Source: Dokdonia sinensis
Lineage (GTDB): Bacteria; Bacteroidota; Bacteroidia; Flavobacteriales; Flavobacteriaceae
Direction of reading: 5' to 3'
DNA: 64,000 nt
Assembly (NCBI RefSeq): GCF_003688895.1
Contig: NZ_REFV01000009.1
Span: forward strand, 82,447-146,446
Shown here: one piece after another, positions 7,166-16,177 of the stretch
How the letters are laid out: each line of letters starts with the position of its first letter
How positions within the stretch are numbered: the first letter of the stretch is position 1
Program-made: the position numbers and the translations under genes
The notes under the pieces: generated by a model
Told to the model about the DNA's origin: nothing
Databases searched by the model: none
The model's input: the letters and a program-made list of their open reading frames with translations, nothing else

Positions 7166-10157
7166 GTTTTTTACGCTTTTGCGAAAGCATAATTATAAAG
7201 ATAAGTATTGCCATCGCTACCCCAGCTAGAAGATACCAGCCCCACGCTACGGGTACCTCTAAAGGTCTGGCATCACCACTAAGCGTAAATCCAGCCCAAT
7301 AATACGGATGCCTTAGGGCTGAATCTTTTGTGCTGGATAAATAATCCAGTTTTGCTTGTTGTAGTGCCTTTGCTTTAGGCATCCCATTTATAAGATGTTT
7401 ATAGAAGGCGCTCATAATAGTTTTAGTGGTTTTGTCGCTTACTTGCCAGAGTGTTGTGATAGTGCTTTGGGTGCCAGCGTATGTAAAGGCTCTAGATAAA
7501 CTTTGAAGGTCTTCCCCTTCTTTTTTTACACCGATTCCAGTATTACAAGCACTTAAAACAACAAGGTTTGCAGGGATACTTAAGGCATAGATTTCGTTAA
7601 AATTGAGACGCTTATCGTGAGTAAAAAGTATAGAAGAGTTGTTATCTTCCTTGTCGCTGGCTATTGCGTGAGCTGCCATATGGATTATATCATAATTAGA
7701 AGAATTTTCAATAAACTTTTGTTTTGAAGCCTTATCTGCAAGGTATAGATCGCCTTTAGTGATTTCGGCAATTTGCAAACTCTCTTCCCGAGCAAAAGGA
7801 AGTTCGAAAAGCCCATTTCTCTTGAGCTCTAAGATATCCTGGTCATCTTTAAAACTTTCCTGATACTCCGGTGAGAAAATTGCAGTACCTCTCTCAAGGC
7901 TTGAGTTTCCCTCTAGTTGCGATTGTAGTAGGGGTAAGGAAAAAGCAACCGAGGTATTGTATTTTTCTAGAAGGAATGCTCCAGTTTTATCTATTAGGGC
8001 ATCAAAGGGGACAAACGTTAATTCGTTTTTTGTAATAAAAATTAACCTTGATTTATTTTTGTCGTTTAGAATGTTTGAGAATGGTTCAATAAGTAAATGA
8101 TATAAATCTTTTGCGGCACTATCTGCATTTACGTTTCTGCTCAAAATTGCATTGCGGTGCTCAGAAATTTTATCGCTTAGTTGCTTTCTACTTCCGATTG
8201 ATTTAAAAACAATTTGATTATTAGTAATTGCAACTGCAAATGCGTCATCCGTACCTAATACAAATCTTATGTAAACCTCACTCTCATTTATCTTCTCTTG
8301 AAACTTGCTAATATCCCATTTGTCTAAATGCATTGGGTTTTTAGTTATTGTTTCTCTCTGAATAATATTTGAAATACTATCAACAGAGCTTCGTATAGAA
8401 CTGGTAGCGTATCCTGATATTTTAACTTGAGAAGCGAGCACATCATTTTTAATATTTATAATATCGAGGAGAACGGCAAAGTCACCTCCAATTTGTTCAT
8501 TCTTTTTTCTTTTGGCATTAAAGGTTTTGAGAAGATGTTGTGACAGGTTATTTTCTATTAGAGAAAAAATATTTTCCTTGGGTTTAATATTGTCAATATC
8601 CTCTAGTAAGTATTGATTAATCTGAGTACTAATTTCTTCTAGCTTTGGGTTGTAAATTTCTTGATTATAAAAGGCATTAAACTTTTGTGCAGTAATTATG
8701 GCTAAATCTGTTTTTCTATTCAAATGAAAATCCTTGCCACTCGCTTCAAATAGTCTTTTGTAACTAGCTACGAGGTCAATTAGAACGCTCAACGTTTCTA
8801 CAGAATTCTCTGGATTAAAGTCGGCTATTGTTAATCTGTCTTTGCCTACTTCTTCACTTTTAATAAGCTTATTTAAAGCCTTACTTAAATGTTCTTCATA
8901 AGACTTATTGTCGCCAGTTATCAGGGCGCTTTCTGCTTTTAAATTTTCCACTCTTGCTTGAAATGGTTGAAAATAGTTAGCCCCCAGAATTTGGATATCT
9001 TCAAAATCTAGGGCCATATTTTTGTAATCTTGATTCTCAAAATGATTGCGACCCATCATAAATTTTGTAACACTATAATTATGTATGCAATCATTACCAT
9101 TCATTTCAGAAGCATAGATAGGCAGGTGTTTGAGATTTTCTTCGAGCTCCCAAACCATTTCCATTTTAAGAACGGCAAGGTAAAATGGCTCTAAAAAGTA
9201 GCAGTCCGATGTTTTCATCTGGTACCGGATTTCTTTCATTTCTTCAAATAATTCTTTAGACGCTGCTACATCTCCCTTATGAGCATAATATCTTAATTGG
9301 GGTAGAAGCGTATATAGAACAGCTTGAAGTCGAGCATTAATTTTGTCATCAGGTAGATGGCCAGCAACAAGATTATCTGAGGTTAGCCATTGTGATTTAT
9401 TGTCATTTAAGATATCAAGGGTTTCCTTAGCACTTATGAAGTCACCGTACTGTATATATTCATTTACAAGATTCCCTAACTTATGAATCATAGCTCCAGG
9501 GTCACTATTAGCATTATTGAGTCCGAATGACACCCCTTGCTTATAATAATCTAGCGCTTTATCAGTAATGCCAAGGTCACCATAGGAAGAACCCAGAAAG
9601 TTATATAAGTCAGAAACTGTGGTAGAATCTATAGGTTTATTTTTAAACGCTGTTTCAATACCTCTGGAAGCATAAAATGCAGATTTATAGTATTCTCTAA
9701 AGTGATTTTTGAGATAGGTAAGATCAGTTAGCACAGAGACGATGTTGGTGCCTTTGGCATTTTGAGATTCAAGAATTTGTAAGAGTTCCTGTGCCACAGT
9801 AACAGAAAAATCCAGACCTTTAATTTCACTACCTGCAACGTAATAATTACCTGTTGCATAAGTTAGAAACTCAAGATCTGTAGTGTTACTCTGTAGTAGA
9901 TGCCTGTCGTTCCAAACAGAATCTAAGAATTCCACCCCTTTTTCTATTTCATTATTTTGTACAGCCTTCATACCTTTTGCGGCCCAAAATCTTTGCCTGT
10001 GGAGATTCTTATTAATTTTGATGGTGTTGATGGCTTTATCAAAATCGTTTGCTTGGAAAATCAGAGAGTCTATGGAGCGTGAGATTTGATCCTGACTTTG
10101 AGCCATCAGAAAAAGGGGGAAGAAAATAAACACAAGGCAAAATCGAAATATCTTCAT
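7143..10157 (-). CDS. Periplasmic TPR-CHAT protein (caspase-like fold) with C-terminal membrane anchor
   Basis: 1004 residues. Signal peptide (to about 20), long alpha-helical TPR-like region (about 60-480), a linker, then a CHAT domain (about 690-960). The putative catalytic dyad is visible: His in YDIIHMAAHA (about residue 829) and Cys in VVLSACNTGIG (about 870), followed by the conserved GEDLQSLSRAFTYAGTQSTITTLWQV. A single transmembrane helix (about 975-993) and a basic tail close the protein. CHAT domains are relatives of caspases and separases; many in Bacteroidetes have no known substrate. The combination of signal peptide and tail anchor puts the protease in the periplasm. It faces a sigma/TPR pair, so it may take part in the same signalling. 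Confidence 0.85.
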   Translation of the reverse strand: MKIFRFCLVFIFFPLFLMAQSQDQISRSIDSLIFQANDFDKAINTIKINKNLHRQRFWAAKGMKAVQNNEIEKGVEFLDSVWNDRHLLQSNTTDLEFLTYATGNYYVAGSEIKGLDFSVTVAQELLQILESQNAKGTNIVSVLTDLTYLKNHFREYYKSAFYASRGIETAFKNKPIDSTTVSDLYNFLGSSYGDLGITDKALDYYKQGVSFGLNNANSDPGAMIHKLGNLVNEYIQYGDFISAKETLDILNDNKSQWLTSDNLVAGHLPDDKINARLQAVLYTLLPQLRYYAHKGDVAASKELFEEMKEIRYQMKTSDCYFLEPFYLAVLKMEMVWELEENLKHLPIYASEMNGNDCIHNYSVTKFMMGRNHFENQDYKNMALDFEDIQILGANYFQPFQARVENLKAESALITGDNKSYEEHLSKALNKLIKSEEVGKDRLTIADFNPENSVETLSVLIDLVASYKRLFEASGKDFHLNRKTDLAIITAQKFNAFYNQEIYNPKLEEISTQINQYLLEDIDNIKPKENIFSLIENNLSQHLLKTFNAKRKKNEQIGGDFAVLLDIINIKNDVLASQVKISGYATSSIRSSVDSISNIIQRETITKNPMHLDKWDISKFQEKINESEVYIRFVLGTDDAFAVAITNNQIVFKSIGSRKQLSDKISEHRNAILSRNVNADSAAKDLYHLLIEPFSNILNDKNKSRLIFITKNELTFVPFDALIDKTGAFLLEKYNTSVAFSLPLLQSQLEGNSSLERGTAIFSPEYQESFKDDQDILELKRNGLFELPFAREESLQIAEITKGDLYLADKASKQKFIENSSNYDIIHMAAHAIASDKEDNNSSILFTHDKRLNFNEIYALSIPANLVVLSACNTGIGVKKEGEDLQSLSRAFTYAGTQSTITTLWQVSDKTTKTIMSAFYKHLINGMPKAKALQQAKLDYLSSTKDSALRHPYYWAGFTLSGDARPLEVPVAWGWYLLAGVAMAILIFIIMLSQKRKKLTLTHQL
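7174..7189. repeat. Palindrome variant, two changes
   Basis: CGCTTTTGCGAAAGCA at the very C-terminal end of the TPR-CHAT gene, read as LSQKR. Confidence 0.7.
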
Positions 10158-10202
10158 TGAAAAAGACTTTTAGGTTCTAGTAAAATTATGAAATTCAAAC
10201 AA

Positions 10203-10895
10203 TTACCTAAACAAATGCTTAACTTTTAATCTCCTGTCAGAATTTAGTTTATGAACCACTTTTATAAATGCCAGTGCCGTAATAAGGGCATCTCCTGCTG
10301 AGGTATGCCTGTCGTGTAAAGGAATTTTTAACGCCTCTGCAAGCTCGTCGAGAGAATATCTTTTTTCTTGTAAAGGATGATTTACGGGGTGAACAAGGCG
10401 TTTATACAGTATTTCAGTATCCAACACTCTGTTTTTGAGCTTACCTAATCCGTTTCTTTTAAGAGACTGGTTTATGACCGCAACATCAAACCCTACGTGA
10501 TGCCCTACAAGTATATCAGTTCCAATAAAGTCTAGACATTGCCCTATTGCATCTTGCTCATTTACCTTTTCATAATTACCTTGTTTAAGTATTCCGTGTA
10601 TGGCAGCGCTTTCTGGATTGTAAACGTCCTGTTTAAGATATAATTCCAAGCTATCTGTAACTGAAACAGCATTATCTATAACAGCAACACCTCCTAAGGA
10701 TAGAATACGATCCTTTTTGTAGTCTAGGCCTGTGGTTTCTGTGTCAAAAACAACAAAACGTGTTTGAGCTAGCGTTTTTGCGTCCAGCGTATTCCCAAGA
10801 AAACCTGCACGACTTTTTTCTTCGGCAAAGGCTTCGATATATTTTTTCCAGAAGGCAGGATATTTTTTAGTTGTAGTTTTTGAAAATAAACCCAT
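10203..10895 (-). CDS. DnaQ-like 3'-5' exonuclease (polymerase III epsilon-type)
   Basis: 230 residues. The DEDDh signature is complete: FVVFDTETTGLDY (ExoI), VGHHVGFDVAVINQSL (ExoII) and HDRHTSAGDALITALAF (ExoIII, with catalytic His and Asp). There is no BRCT or UvrC domain. Its ATG directly follows the stop of the upstream cNMP/CBS/nucleotidyltransferase gene with no gap, so the two are coupled. This pairing is common in bacteria, and the exonuclease is likely accessory rather than the replicative proofreading subunit. Confidence 0.88.
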   Translation of the reverse strand: MGLFSKTTTKKYPAFWKKYIEAFAEEKSRAGFLGNTLDAKTLAQTRFVVFDTETTGLDYKKDRILSLGGVAVIDNAVSVTDSLELYLKQDVYNPESAAIHGILKQGNYEKVNEQDAIGQCLDFIGTDILVGHHVGFDVAVINQSLKRNGLGKLKNRVLDTEILYKRLVHPVNHPLQEKRYSLDELAEALKIPLHDRHTSAGDALITALAFIKVVHKLNSDRRLKVKHLFR

Positions 10896-12806
10896 CTAAC
10901 TCAAATTTTGGGTCTGAAAACGAATACGGAGCACCTCTTGTAAATCCCTTAACGGTTTAAAGCAGCGCTTGAGTTTGAGCTTTTCGGATTTTGATAAATC
11001 AGATAGATTGATAAAGCGACCACTATTGTCATTTTTTAACCCTTGCTTTACGCGAAATTTTAATAACGCCTTAAACGCATAAGCACAACTTTCATAAAGC
11101 TCTTTATTCTCGGGCTCTAGTTGTGACAATCTTTCAAAACGCTGTGCGGTATTATTTACATCTCTTATGTGATGATATAACGCTAATACGCGAGCTCCAG
11201 ATATAAGCGGTGCCATCGCTCTGTTTTTAATGTCAAATTCATCTTTATGCTCCCCATCAGATTCCACTAAAAAATTACGGAAGAAACTCACCGGCGGCGG
11301 ATTTTTAAGTGCATCCTTTGCCATAAATCTAAAGAAAACAGAGGAAGTTGTAAGCTGACTATATATATGAGTCGTAAGCTCATCTAATAAAAGATTAGAA
11401 CCATACACAGGACGATAATCAAAGAAAATCCCAGAAAGCAACATACTCTGTGGCGTAGGATTCATTATCCAACTGCTAAATTGTACTTGCCACTCTTCTA
11501 ACGACAGACAATATAGCGGATTGCTACCCATCATATCTGCAGGACAATAAGCGTATCCTATTTTGTGTAACCGTTTATTCATCCTATTTGCAAGGCGGAT
11601 AAAGTACGATTTAGTAGCCTCACTCTCATCATCTGGCATATTTTCATATAAGAGTGCATTATCTTGATCTGTATAAAGCAACTGTTCATTGCGACCCTGG
11701 CTACCTAGGGCAAGCCAAACAAAATCTACAGGTGGATCACTTTCCATCTTACGTAACGAAAGCTCCATCGTGCGGTGCAGTAACGCGTCTTTAAGCTCAG
11801 AAAATATATTGAGAATATGAGATAGAGGTAAGTTCTGGTCTAGGTAGCGTTGTAATAATACCATCGCCTTTTGCCAGGCCGCACGTAGGATTTTAGTTTT
11901 TGGAGCGCGTTTTATTTCTTTAATCAATTCTGCAGGACTGTTACCAAAGGCGACTACAATATCGTGTTTACTAAGCACTCCTATCACTTTACTCTCAGAA
12001 GTGCCATCTTCTGTAATAATGAGGTGACTTATTCCATTTTTGAGTAGGATTAATTGCGCTTGCCCCACGGTTACATCTGGTGGAGCACAAATTACAGGTT
12101 GCGCCATGATTTCTTGCACGGCCGTTCCTTCTCGCAAGATGTCATTTGCCACCGCATTGCGCAATTCTCGATTGGTAAGTACACCTAGTGGTTTCTTATC
12201 ATTGCACACGACAAGACATCCTATTTTATGTTCCTGCATTAGTTTTGCTCCTTCTTTTACTAAATTTTCAGGAGAGCAAGAAATAATTTTTGTGCTGTAT
12301 TTTGCTTTTTCTATGCCCAGTAAATCTGTATTGCGATCGGGCTCATAGGTGTTCAGCAAGTCACCGCTATGCTGCAGGGTATATGGGTCTTTTATATTTG
12401 ATGCATAAATAGCAATGAGGTAGTTTGAGATGGCTTTGTTCGCTTTCGCGAAAGCGGAAAAATCCCCCATAGGCAGCGTGTACAAAATTGTTTCCTCATT
12501 TGCCGTGGCCGTTGTGCGGTACGTGTTACCTGAAGTCACCTTTAGACCAAAGAGGTCACCCTCATCACAGATATCAACCACTTTAATGATATCGCCCGAA
12601 GGCCTAGTAATCTTAACGGCACCTTGCTGAACAATATAAAAATGGTCTTGATAACTCTGATCGCGCTCAAAGACAATCTGGTCTTTGTCCAGATACACTA
12701 CCTTAGCTTTGGTACAAATTGTTATAAGGTCATCCTTAGCCATAAAACTAAACGGAGGAAACTGCTTTAAGAAATCATAAATACGCCTGGCGATGGTGTT
12801 TTGCAT
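10896..12806 (-). CDS. cNMP-binding / CBS / DUF294 nucleotidyltransferase protein
   Basis: 636 residues in four parts: a cyclic-nucleotide-binding domain (about 15-130, with FYIVQQGAVKI and GDLFGLKV), a CBS pair (about 160-300, with GCLVVCNDKKPLGVLTNRELR and HLIITEDG...GVLSKHDIV), a nucleotidyltransferase-like DUF294 domain (about 340-470; WLALGSQGRNEQLLYTDQDNALLY holds the GS and DxD metal-binding motif), and an all-helical C-terminal domain. Related proteins are thought to sense nucleotides and modify an unknown partner, by analogy with GlnD. The palindrome at 12441-12456 encodes SAFAKAN in the cNMP domain. Zero-gap operon with the exonuclease. Confidence 0.88.
   Translation of the reverse strand: MQNTIARRIYDFLKQFPPFSFMAKDDLITICTKAKVVYLDKDQIVFERDQSYQDHFYIVQQGAVKITRPSGDIIKVVDICDEGDLFGLKVTSGNTYRTTATANEETILYTLPMGDFSAFAKANKAISNYLIAIYASNIKDPYTLQHSGDLLNTYEPDRNTDLLGIEKAKYSTKIISCSPENLVKEGAKLMQEHKIGCLVVCNDKKPLGVLTNRELRNAVANDILREGTAVQEIMAQPVICAPPDVTVGQAQLILLKNGISHLIITEDGTSESKVIGVLSKHDIVVAFGNSPAELIKEIKRAPKTKILRAAWQKAMVLLQRYLDQNLPLSHILNIFSELKDALLHRTMELSLRKMESDPPVDFVWLALGSQGRNEQLLYTDQDNALLYENMPDDESEATKSYFIRLANRMNKRLHKIGYAYCPADMMGSNPLYCLSLEEWQVQFSSWIMNPTPQSMLLSGIFFDYRPVYGSNLLLDELTTHIYSQLTTSSVFFRFMAKDALKNPPPVSFFRNFLVESDGEHKDEFDIKNRAMAPLISGARVLALYHHIRDVNNTAQRFERLSQLEPENKELYESCAYAFKALLKFRVKQGLKNDNSGRFINLSDLSKSEKLKLKRCFKPLRDLQEVLRIRFQTQNLS
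12441..12456. repeat. 16-bp palindrome, exact copy 3
   Basis: Inside the cNMP/CBS protein gene, read as AFAKA. Confidence 0.9.
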
Positions 12807-13007
12807 AAGAAATGGTGACTGCCTTAATTGTTGTCAAAGATATAAAGATAGTGCTATTACAAGTTTGAGGATTTTTACACTTTGGCTGGAATATTAAAGA
12901 GCAATCTAATACCAGAATAGTGACTATAAAGGAAATGTGAGTAGAATGTATAACTGTATCCTTACTACTAATTCTAGACTACCAACTTTTCCTCTTATCT
13001 TTAGAGT

Positions 13008-13787
13008 ATGAAGAAAAATAAATTAAATGTTGCCCTCATACAGGCAGATCTCATTTGGGAAGATGCTGTAAAAAATAGAGCCTATTTTGATAAATTATTG
13101 TCAGCTGTTCCGTCAGAAACTGACATTGTTGTTCTCCCCGAGATGTTTACCACGGGCTTCTCGATGAATCCCTCACCTCTCGCCGAAACAATGGATGGAG
13201 CAACCGTACGATGGTTAAAGAAAAATGCGGAGCGGTCAGATATTGCAATATGCGGGAGCATTATCATTCAAGAAAATGACAAATTTTACAACCGTTTTCT
13301 ATTTGTCCAACCCAGTGGAAAAGTAACAAGTTATGACAAACGTCACACTTTTAATATGGCCGGTGAAGGTAAAAAATACGCAGCTGGAAAAAAACGAGTT
13401 TACATCAGTTATCTTGGGTGGAAAATCTTCCCACAAATATGCTACGACCTAAGGTTTCCTGTATTCTCGAGAAACACAACAGACTATGACCTGATCATCT
13501 ATGTAGCAAACTGGCCCAAAACCAGAATCGCTGCTTGGGATACGCTTTTAAAGTCGCGAGCTATTGAAAACATGAGCTATAGCATAGGAGTAAATCGTGT
13601 GGGAACAGATGGCAATGACCTAGAATATATAGGCCACTCTGGAGTTTATAATGTTTTGGGTGAGGAGTGCGCTTTCGCGAAAGCGGAAGAAAAACTAATC
13701 ACAGCCACGCTTTCTAAATCTCACATTGCCGAGACGAGAAAGAAACTTCCGTTTCTAGAAGACAAAGATCAATTTCAACTCTTTTAA
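13008..13787 (+). CDS. Nitrilase-superfamily omega-amidase (YafV/NIT2 type)
   Basis: 259 residues, the family's usual size. The Glu-Lys-Cys triad is visible: E in VVLPEMFTTGFSM (about residue 43), K in SYDKRHTF (about 110), and C in FPQICYDLRFPVFSRN (about 144). The IC-YDLRFP form with LPEMFTTGFSM is typical of YafV-like omega-amidases, which remove ammonia from alpha-ketoglutaramate and alpha-ketosuccinamate in methionine salvage and glutamine transamination. The exact palindrome at 13670-13685 encodes CAFAKAE near the C-terminus, a loop that tolerates insertion. Convergent with the next gene, overlapping by 4 bp. Confidence 0.9.
   Translation: MKKNKLNVALIQADLIWEDAVKNRAYFDKLLSAVPSETDIVVLPEMFTTGFSMNPSPLAETMDGATVRWLKKNAERSDIAICGSIIIQENDKFYNRFLFVQPSGKVTSYDKRHTFNMAGEGKKYAAGKKRVYISYLGWKIFPQICYDLRFPVFSRNTTDYDLIIYVANWPKTRIAAWDTLLKSRAIENMSYSIGVNRVGTDGNDLEYIGHSGVYNVLGEECAFAKAEEKLITATLSKSHIAETRKKLPFLEDKDQFQLF
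13670..13685. repeat. 16-bp palindrome, exact copy 4
   Basis: Inside the omega-amidase gene, read as AFAKA. Confidence 0.9.
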
Positions 13788-15400
13788 TCCTTTAACTGAA
13801 ATGTCTCTCGTGGCAACCAGCCAGCATTTACTTCAATCTCTTTGGGATAATAGATGACGCGCTCTGCTTGTCTTTGTTCTAGATAGCTTCCAGGGTCGTA
13901 AATGCCGTTTTTGTTTGCATCCTCTATAAGTCTTATGAAGTAATTGCCTGGACTCAAGGTTTCAAACTTGAATACATTACCTTCATTTGCTATTACTTGT
14001 TTTGAGACTTCTCCTTTTCCATCTATCAGTTGGATGATATATGGATAGCGCTTTGCATTTACAAGTGTTAGTTCTATATCGCCATAATCGGAAAATTCTT
14101 TAGTTCTAACTTTATAGCGCAGTGTATCATTTCGAGCACCCAGGTAAGGCGTTATGGCATCGGGTAAGACTGTTATTTCGTAAGTTGTGACCTCTTTGGT
14201 GTCAAAACGTATGTCAAAAGAGCTTTTACGAAGGTTTATATCTGTAGTAAATGGTACTGGAATTGAGTCGCCCGTAACCGAGATAAGACTATCATTTATG
14301 GAGGTCACAGGAACACTACTAGTTACCTTAAAAGGGTTCTTTAGTGTTAATGTTCCTCTAGATTCTGGAGTAAAGAAAAGAGAGTCGGGTTTAAGATCGC
14401 GCAGTTTTGCGATGGTAGTGTCTACATAATTCTCGCCTCTTATTTCGAGCCACAGCGAGTCTGTCTCGACATTAGGTTTGTACCAATAATTAAGAGTATC
14501 ATTCTTTCTTTCAGTAATTAAGGATTCAAAATCTGCGGGCACAGAAGAAAGCACATTGACTCTGAGACTGTCTGCATTACCTTGAAAACCAAAAGAGAGG
14601 CGTTGCTTTGCCGCGTGTCTGGGCCTACTTGTTTTAAGCGTGGCTTCTTCTTTAAAAAGTGTGAGCACATAAGAAGTATCTTTCGGAACATCTATAAAAC
14701 CTTCCAGGAAACCTATTTTATCCTTTTTAGACTGATAAGTGAAGTTTGCATCTTCATCTTTCATCGCAACGAGTTTGTAACTTCCTTCCTTGAGATTGCT
14801 AATTTCAAAAGTGGTAAGACTATCTAGTGTATTAGTCACGTAACGAGGTCTGTCTTTATAAACGATAGAGTCGTTATAGGTGCTGTCTGCCTCATAAAGC
14901 ATTACAGTAACAAAATTATCTGGAGCGCGTAAGAGCGCATCTTTTATCTCGCCACGTACGGTAAGACTATCTATGTAATCTCCAGTAGACATAATATATT
15001 TAAAGTAGGAATATGGATTTTCCTCATTATTATCTACCACGCTCTGGCCAAAATTAAATACATAGGTTGTATTGGGTTGCAACGTATCTTTAATTTCGAT
15101 AGAAATATACTTAGAAGCAGATCCTTGTGGAGAAATTAATGTGTTTTCTAGGGGAGGAGACACTATAAGTTGCCTCTGATAATCTTTAAGCTTAATGTAT
15201 TCGTCAAAATAAATTCGAATTTCCTCTCCATCAAAATTAGTGGTATAATTAGGAGGTACAGCCTTTACAAAAACAGGAGGAATACTATCCATAGGACCAC
15301 CAGAAATTCTACCCTGCTTTGCACAGGTAATCATCGTAAGTGCGAGACAGCATATCGCAGAGATTCTTAGTAAAAGATTACGGAGTAAATTAGTTTTCAA
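13784..15400 (-). CDS. Ig-like (Big_5) domain lipoprotein
   Basis: 538 residues. Lipoprotein signal peptide with the lipobox MITCAK (about 22-25), followed by the motif GRISGGPMDSIPPVFVKAVPPNYTTNFDGEEIRIYFDEYIKL, characteristic of a Bacteroidetes family that starts with a bacterial Ig-like domain. The remainder is beta-rich with repeated sandwich domains and the closing segment GNYFIRLIEDANKNGIYDPGSY (an SpaA-like calcium-binding loop). Probably an outer-membrane lipoprotein on the periplasmic or surface side. Role unknown; in other flavobacteria this gene is also solitary. Confidence 0.8.
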   Translation of the reverse strand: MKTNLLRNLLLRISAICCLALTMITCAKQGRISGGPMDSIPPVFVKAVPPNYTTNFDGEEIRIYFDEYIKLKDYQRQLIVSPPLENTLISPQGSASKYISIEIKDTLQPNTTYVFNFGQSVVDNNEENPYSYFKYIMSTGDYIDSLTVRGEIKDALLRAPDNFVTVMLYEADSTYNDSIVYKDRPRYVTNTLDSLTTFEISNLKEGSYKLVAMKDEDANFTYQSKKDKIGFLEGFIDVPKDTSYVLTLFKEEATLKTSRPRHAAKQRLSFGFQGNADSLRVNVLSSVPADFESLITERKNDTLNYWYKPNVETDSLWLEIRGENYVDTTIAKLRDLKPDSLFFTPESRGTLTLKNPFKVTSSVPVTSINDSLISVTGDSIPVPFTTDINLRKSSFDIRFDTKEVTTYEITVLPDAITPYLGARNDTLRYKVRTKEFSDYGDIELTLVNAKRYPYIIQLIDGKGEVSKQVIANEGNVFKFETLSPGNYFIRLIEDANKNGIYDPGSYLEQRQAERVIYYPKEIEVNAGWLPRETFQLKD

Positions 15401-15451
15401 AAGCTATTATATAAGGTGCAAAGAAACAGTTTTTTTGAGTAACGTTTGTTA

Positions 15452-16156
15452 CTATCGTGCAATTGCCATCGTTGCAATACTTAACGTAATTTTAGGGATC
15501 TTGAGAAGCTCAATGCCGCAAGCCTCTATCGTAGCGCCAGTTGTAATGATGTCATCTACGAGTAAGATGTGTTTTCCTGCTAAGCGTTGCGTTTCGGTTA
15601 TGGAGAATGCATTTAAGACTTCGTCACTTCTTGTAAATCGACCTTTAAAAACCTGTGTTTGAGTGTTTTTTGACTTGACTAATACGGTGTCGTTATATTG
15701 TGCGTTGAGGTGTGTTGATAACGCTTTTGCAAAAGCCGAAACCTGATTGTAGCCACGTTTCTTCATTTTTTTAGGATGTAGAGGTACGGGTATTACAACG
15801 TCTATCTTTTTATATTCTGGTAGCGTTGCCAGAGAAGTTCCGAGCCATTCTCCTAATACCTGTCCTATATGCTCTTTTCCCTTGTACTTTAATCCGTGCA
15901 TTAATTTCTGGATAGGTCCTTTCTTCTCAAAATAGAATAAGGACGTGGCTAATTGTAAGTTAAGACGGCCATAAAATACTTTTTTGATAGTCGCATCGTT
16001 ATACAGGTGCAAATTTGTTTCGGGTACTTGGTGGCGGCAGGAAGTACACAGGAATTTTTCTCCAGAGCGCAAAGGTATCTCGCACGCGGTACAATAGTCT
16101 GGGAATAACAAAGTTCTTACCGATGTAAACATCAGATTATTTTTTAAATTGCTCAA
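15452..16156 (-). CDS. comF: ComF-family phosphoribosyltransferase-like protein
   Basis: 234 residues. An N-terminal zinc ribbon (CTACEIPLRSGEKFLCTSC, about 22-42) is followed by a phosphoribosyltransferase fold with the PRPP motif ILLVDDIITTGAT (about 195-208). ComF proteins are needed for natural transformation in Bacillus and Haemophilus, probably handling imported single-stranded DNA with PriA; in Bacteroidetes the role is assumed. A degenerate copy of the palindrome (15722-15737) encodes SAFAKALS. The gene is divergent from the coiled-coil gene at 16178 with only 21 bp between starts, so their promoters overlap. Confidence 0.88.
   Translation of the reverse strand: MSNLKNNLMFTSVRTLLFPDYCTACEIPLRSGEKFLCTSCRHQVPETNLHLYNDATIKKVFYGRLNLQLATSLFYFEKKGPIQKLMHGLKYKGKEHIGQVLGEWLGTSLATLPEYKKIDVVIPVPLHPKKMKKRGYNQVSAFAKALSTHLNAQYNDTVLVKSKNTQTQVFKGRFTRSDEVLNAFSITETQRLAGKHILLVDDIITTGATIEACGIELLKIPKITLSIATMAIAR
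15722..15737. repeat. Degenerate palindrome copy
   Basis: CGCTTTTGCAAAAGCC in comF, still read as AFAKA on the gene strand. Confidence 0.5.
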
Positions 16157-16177
16157 CTTTAAAGCAGTTCACACTCC

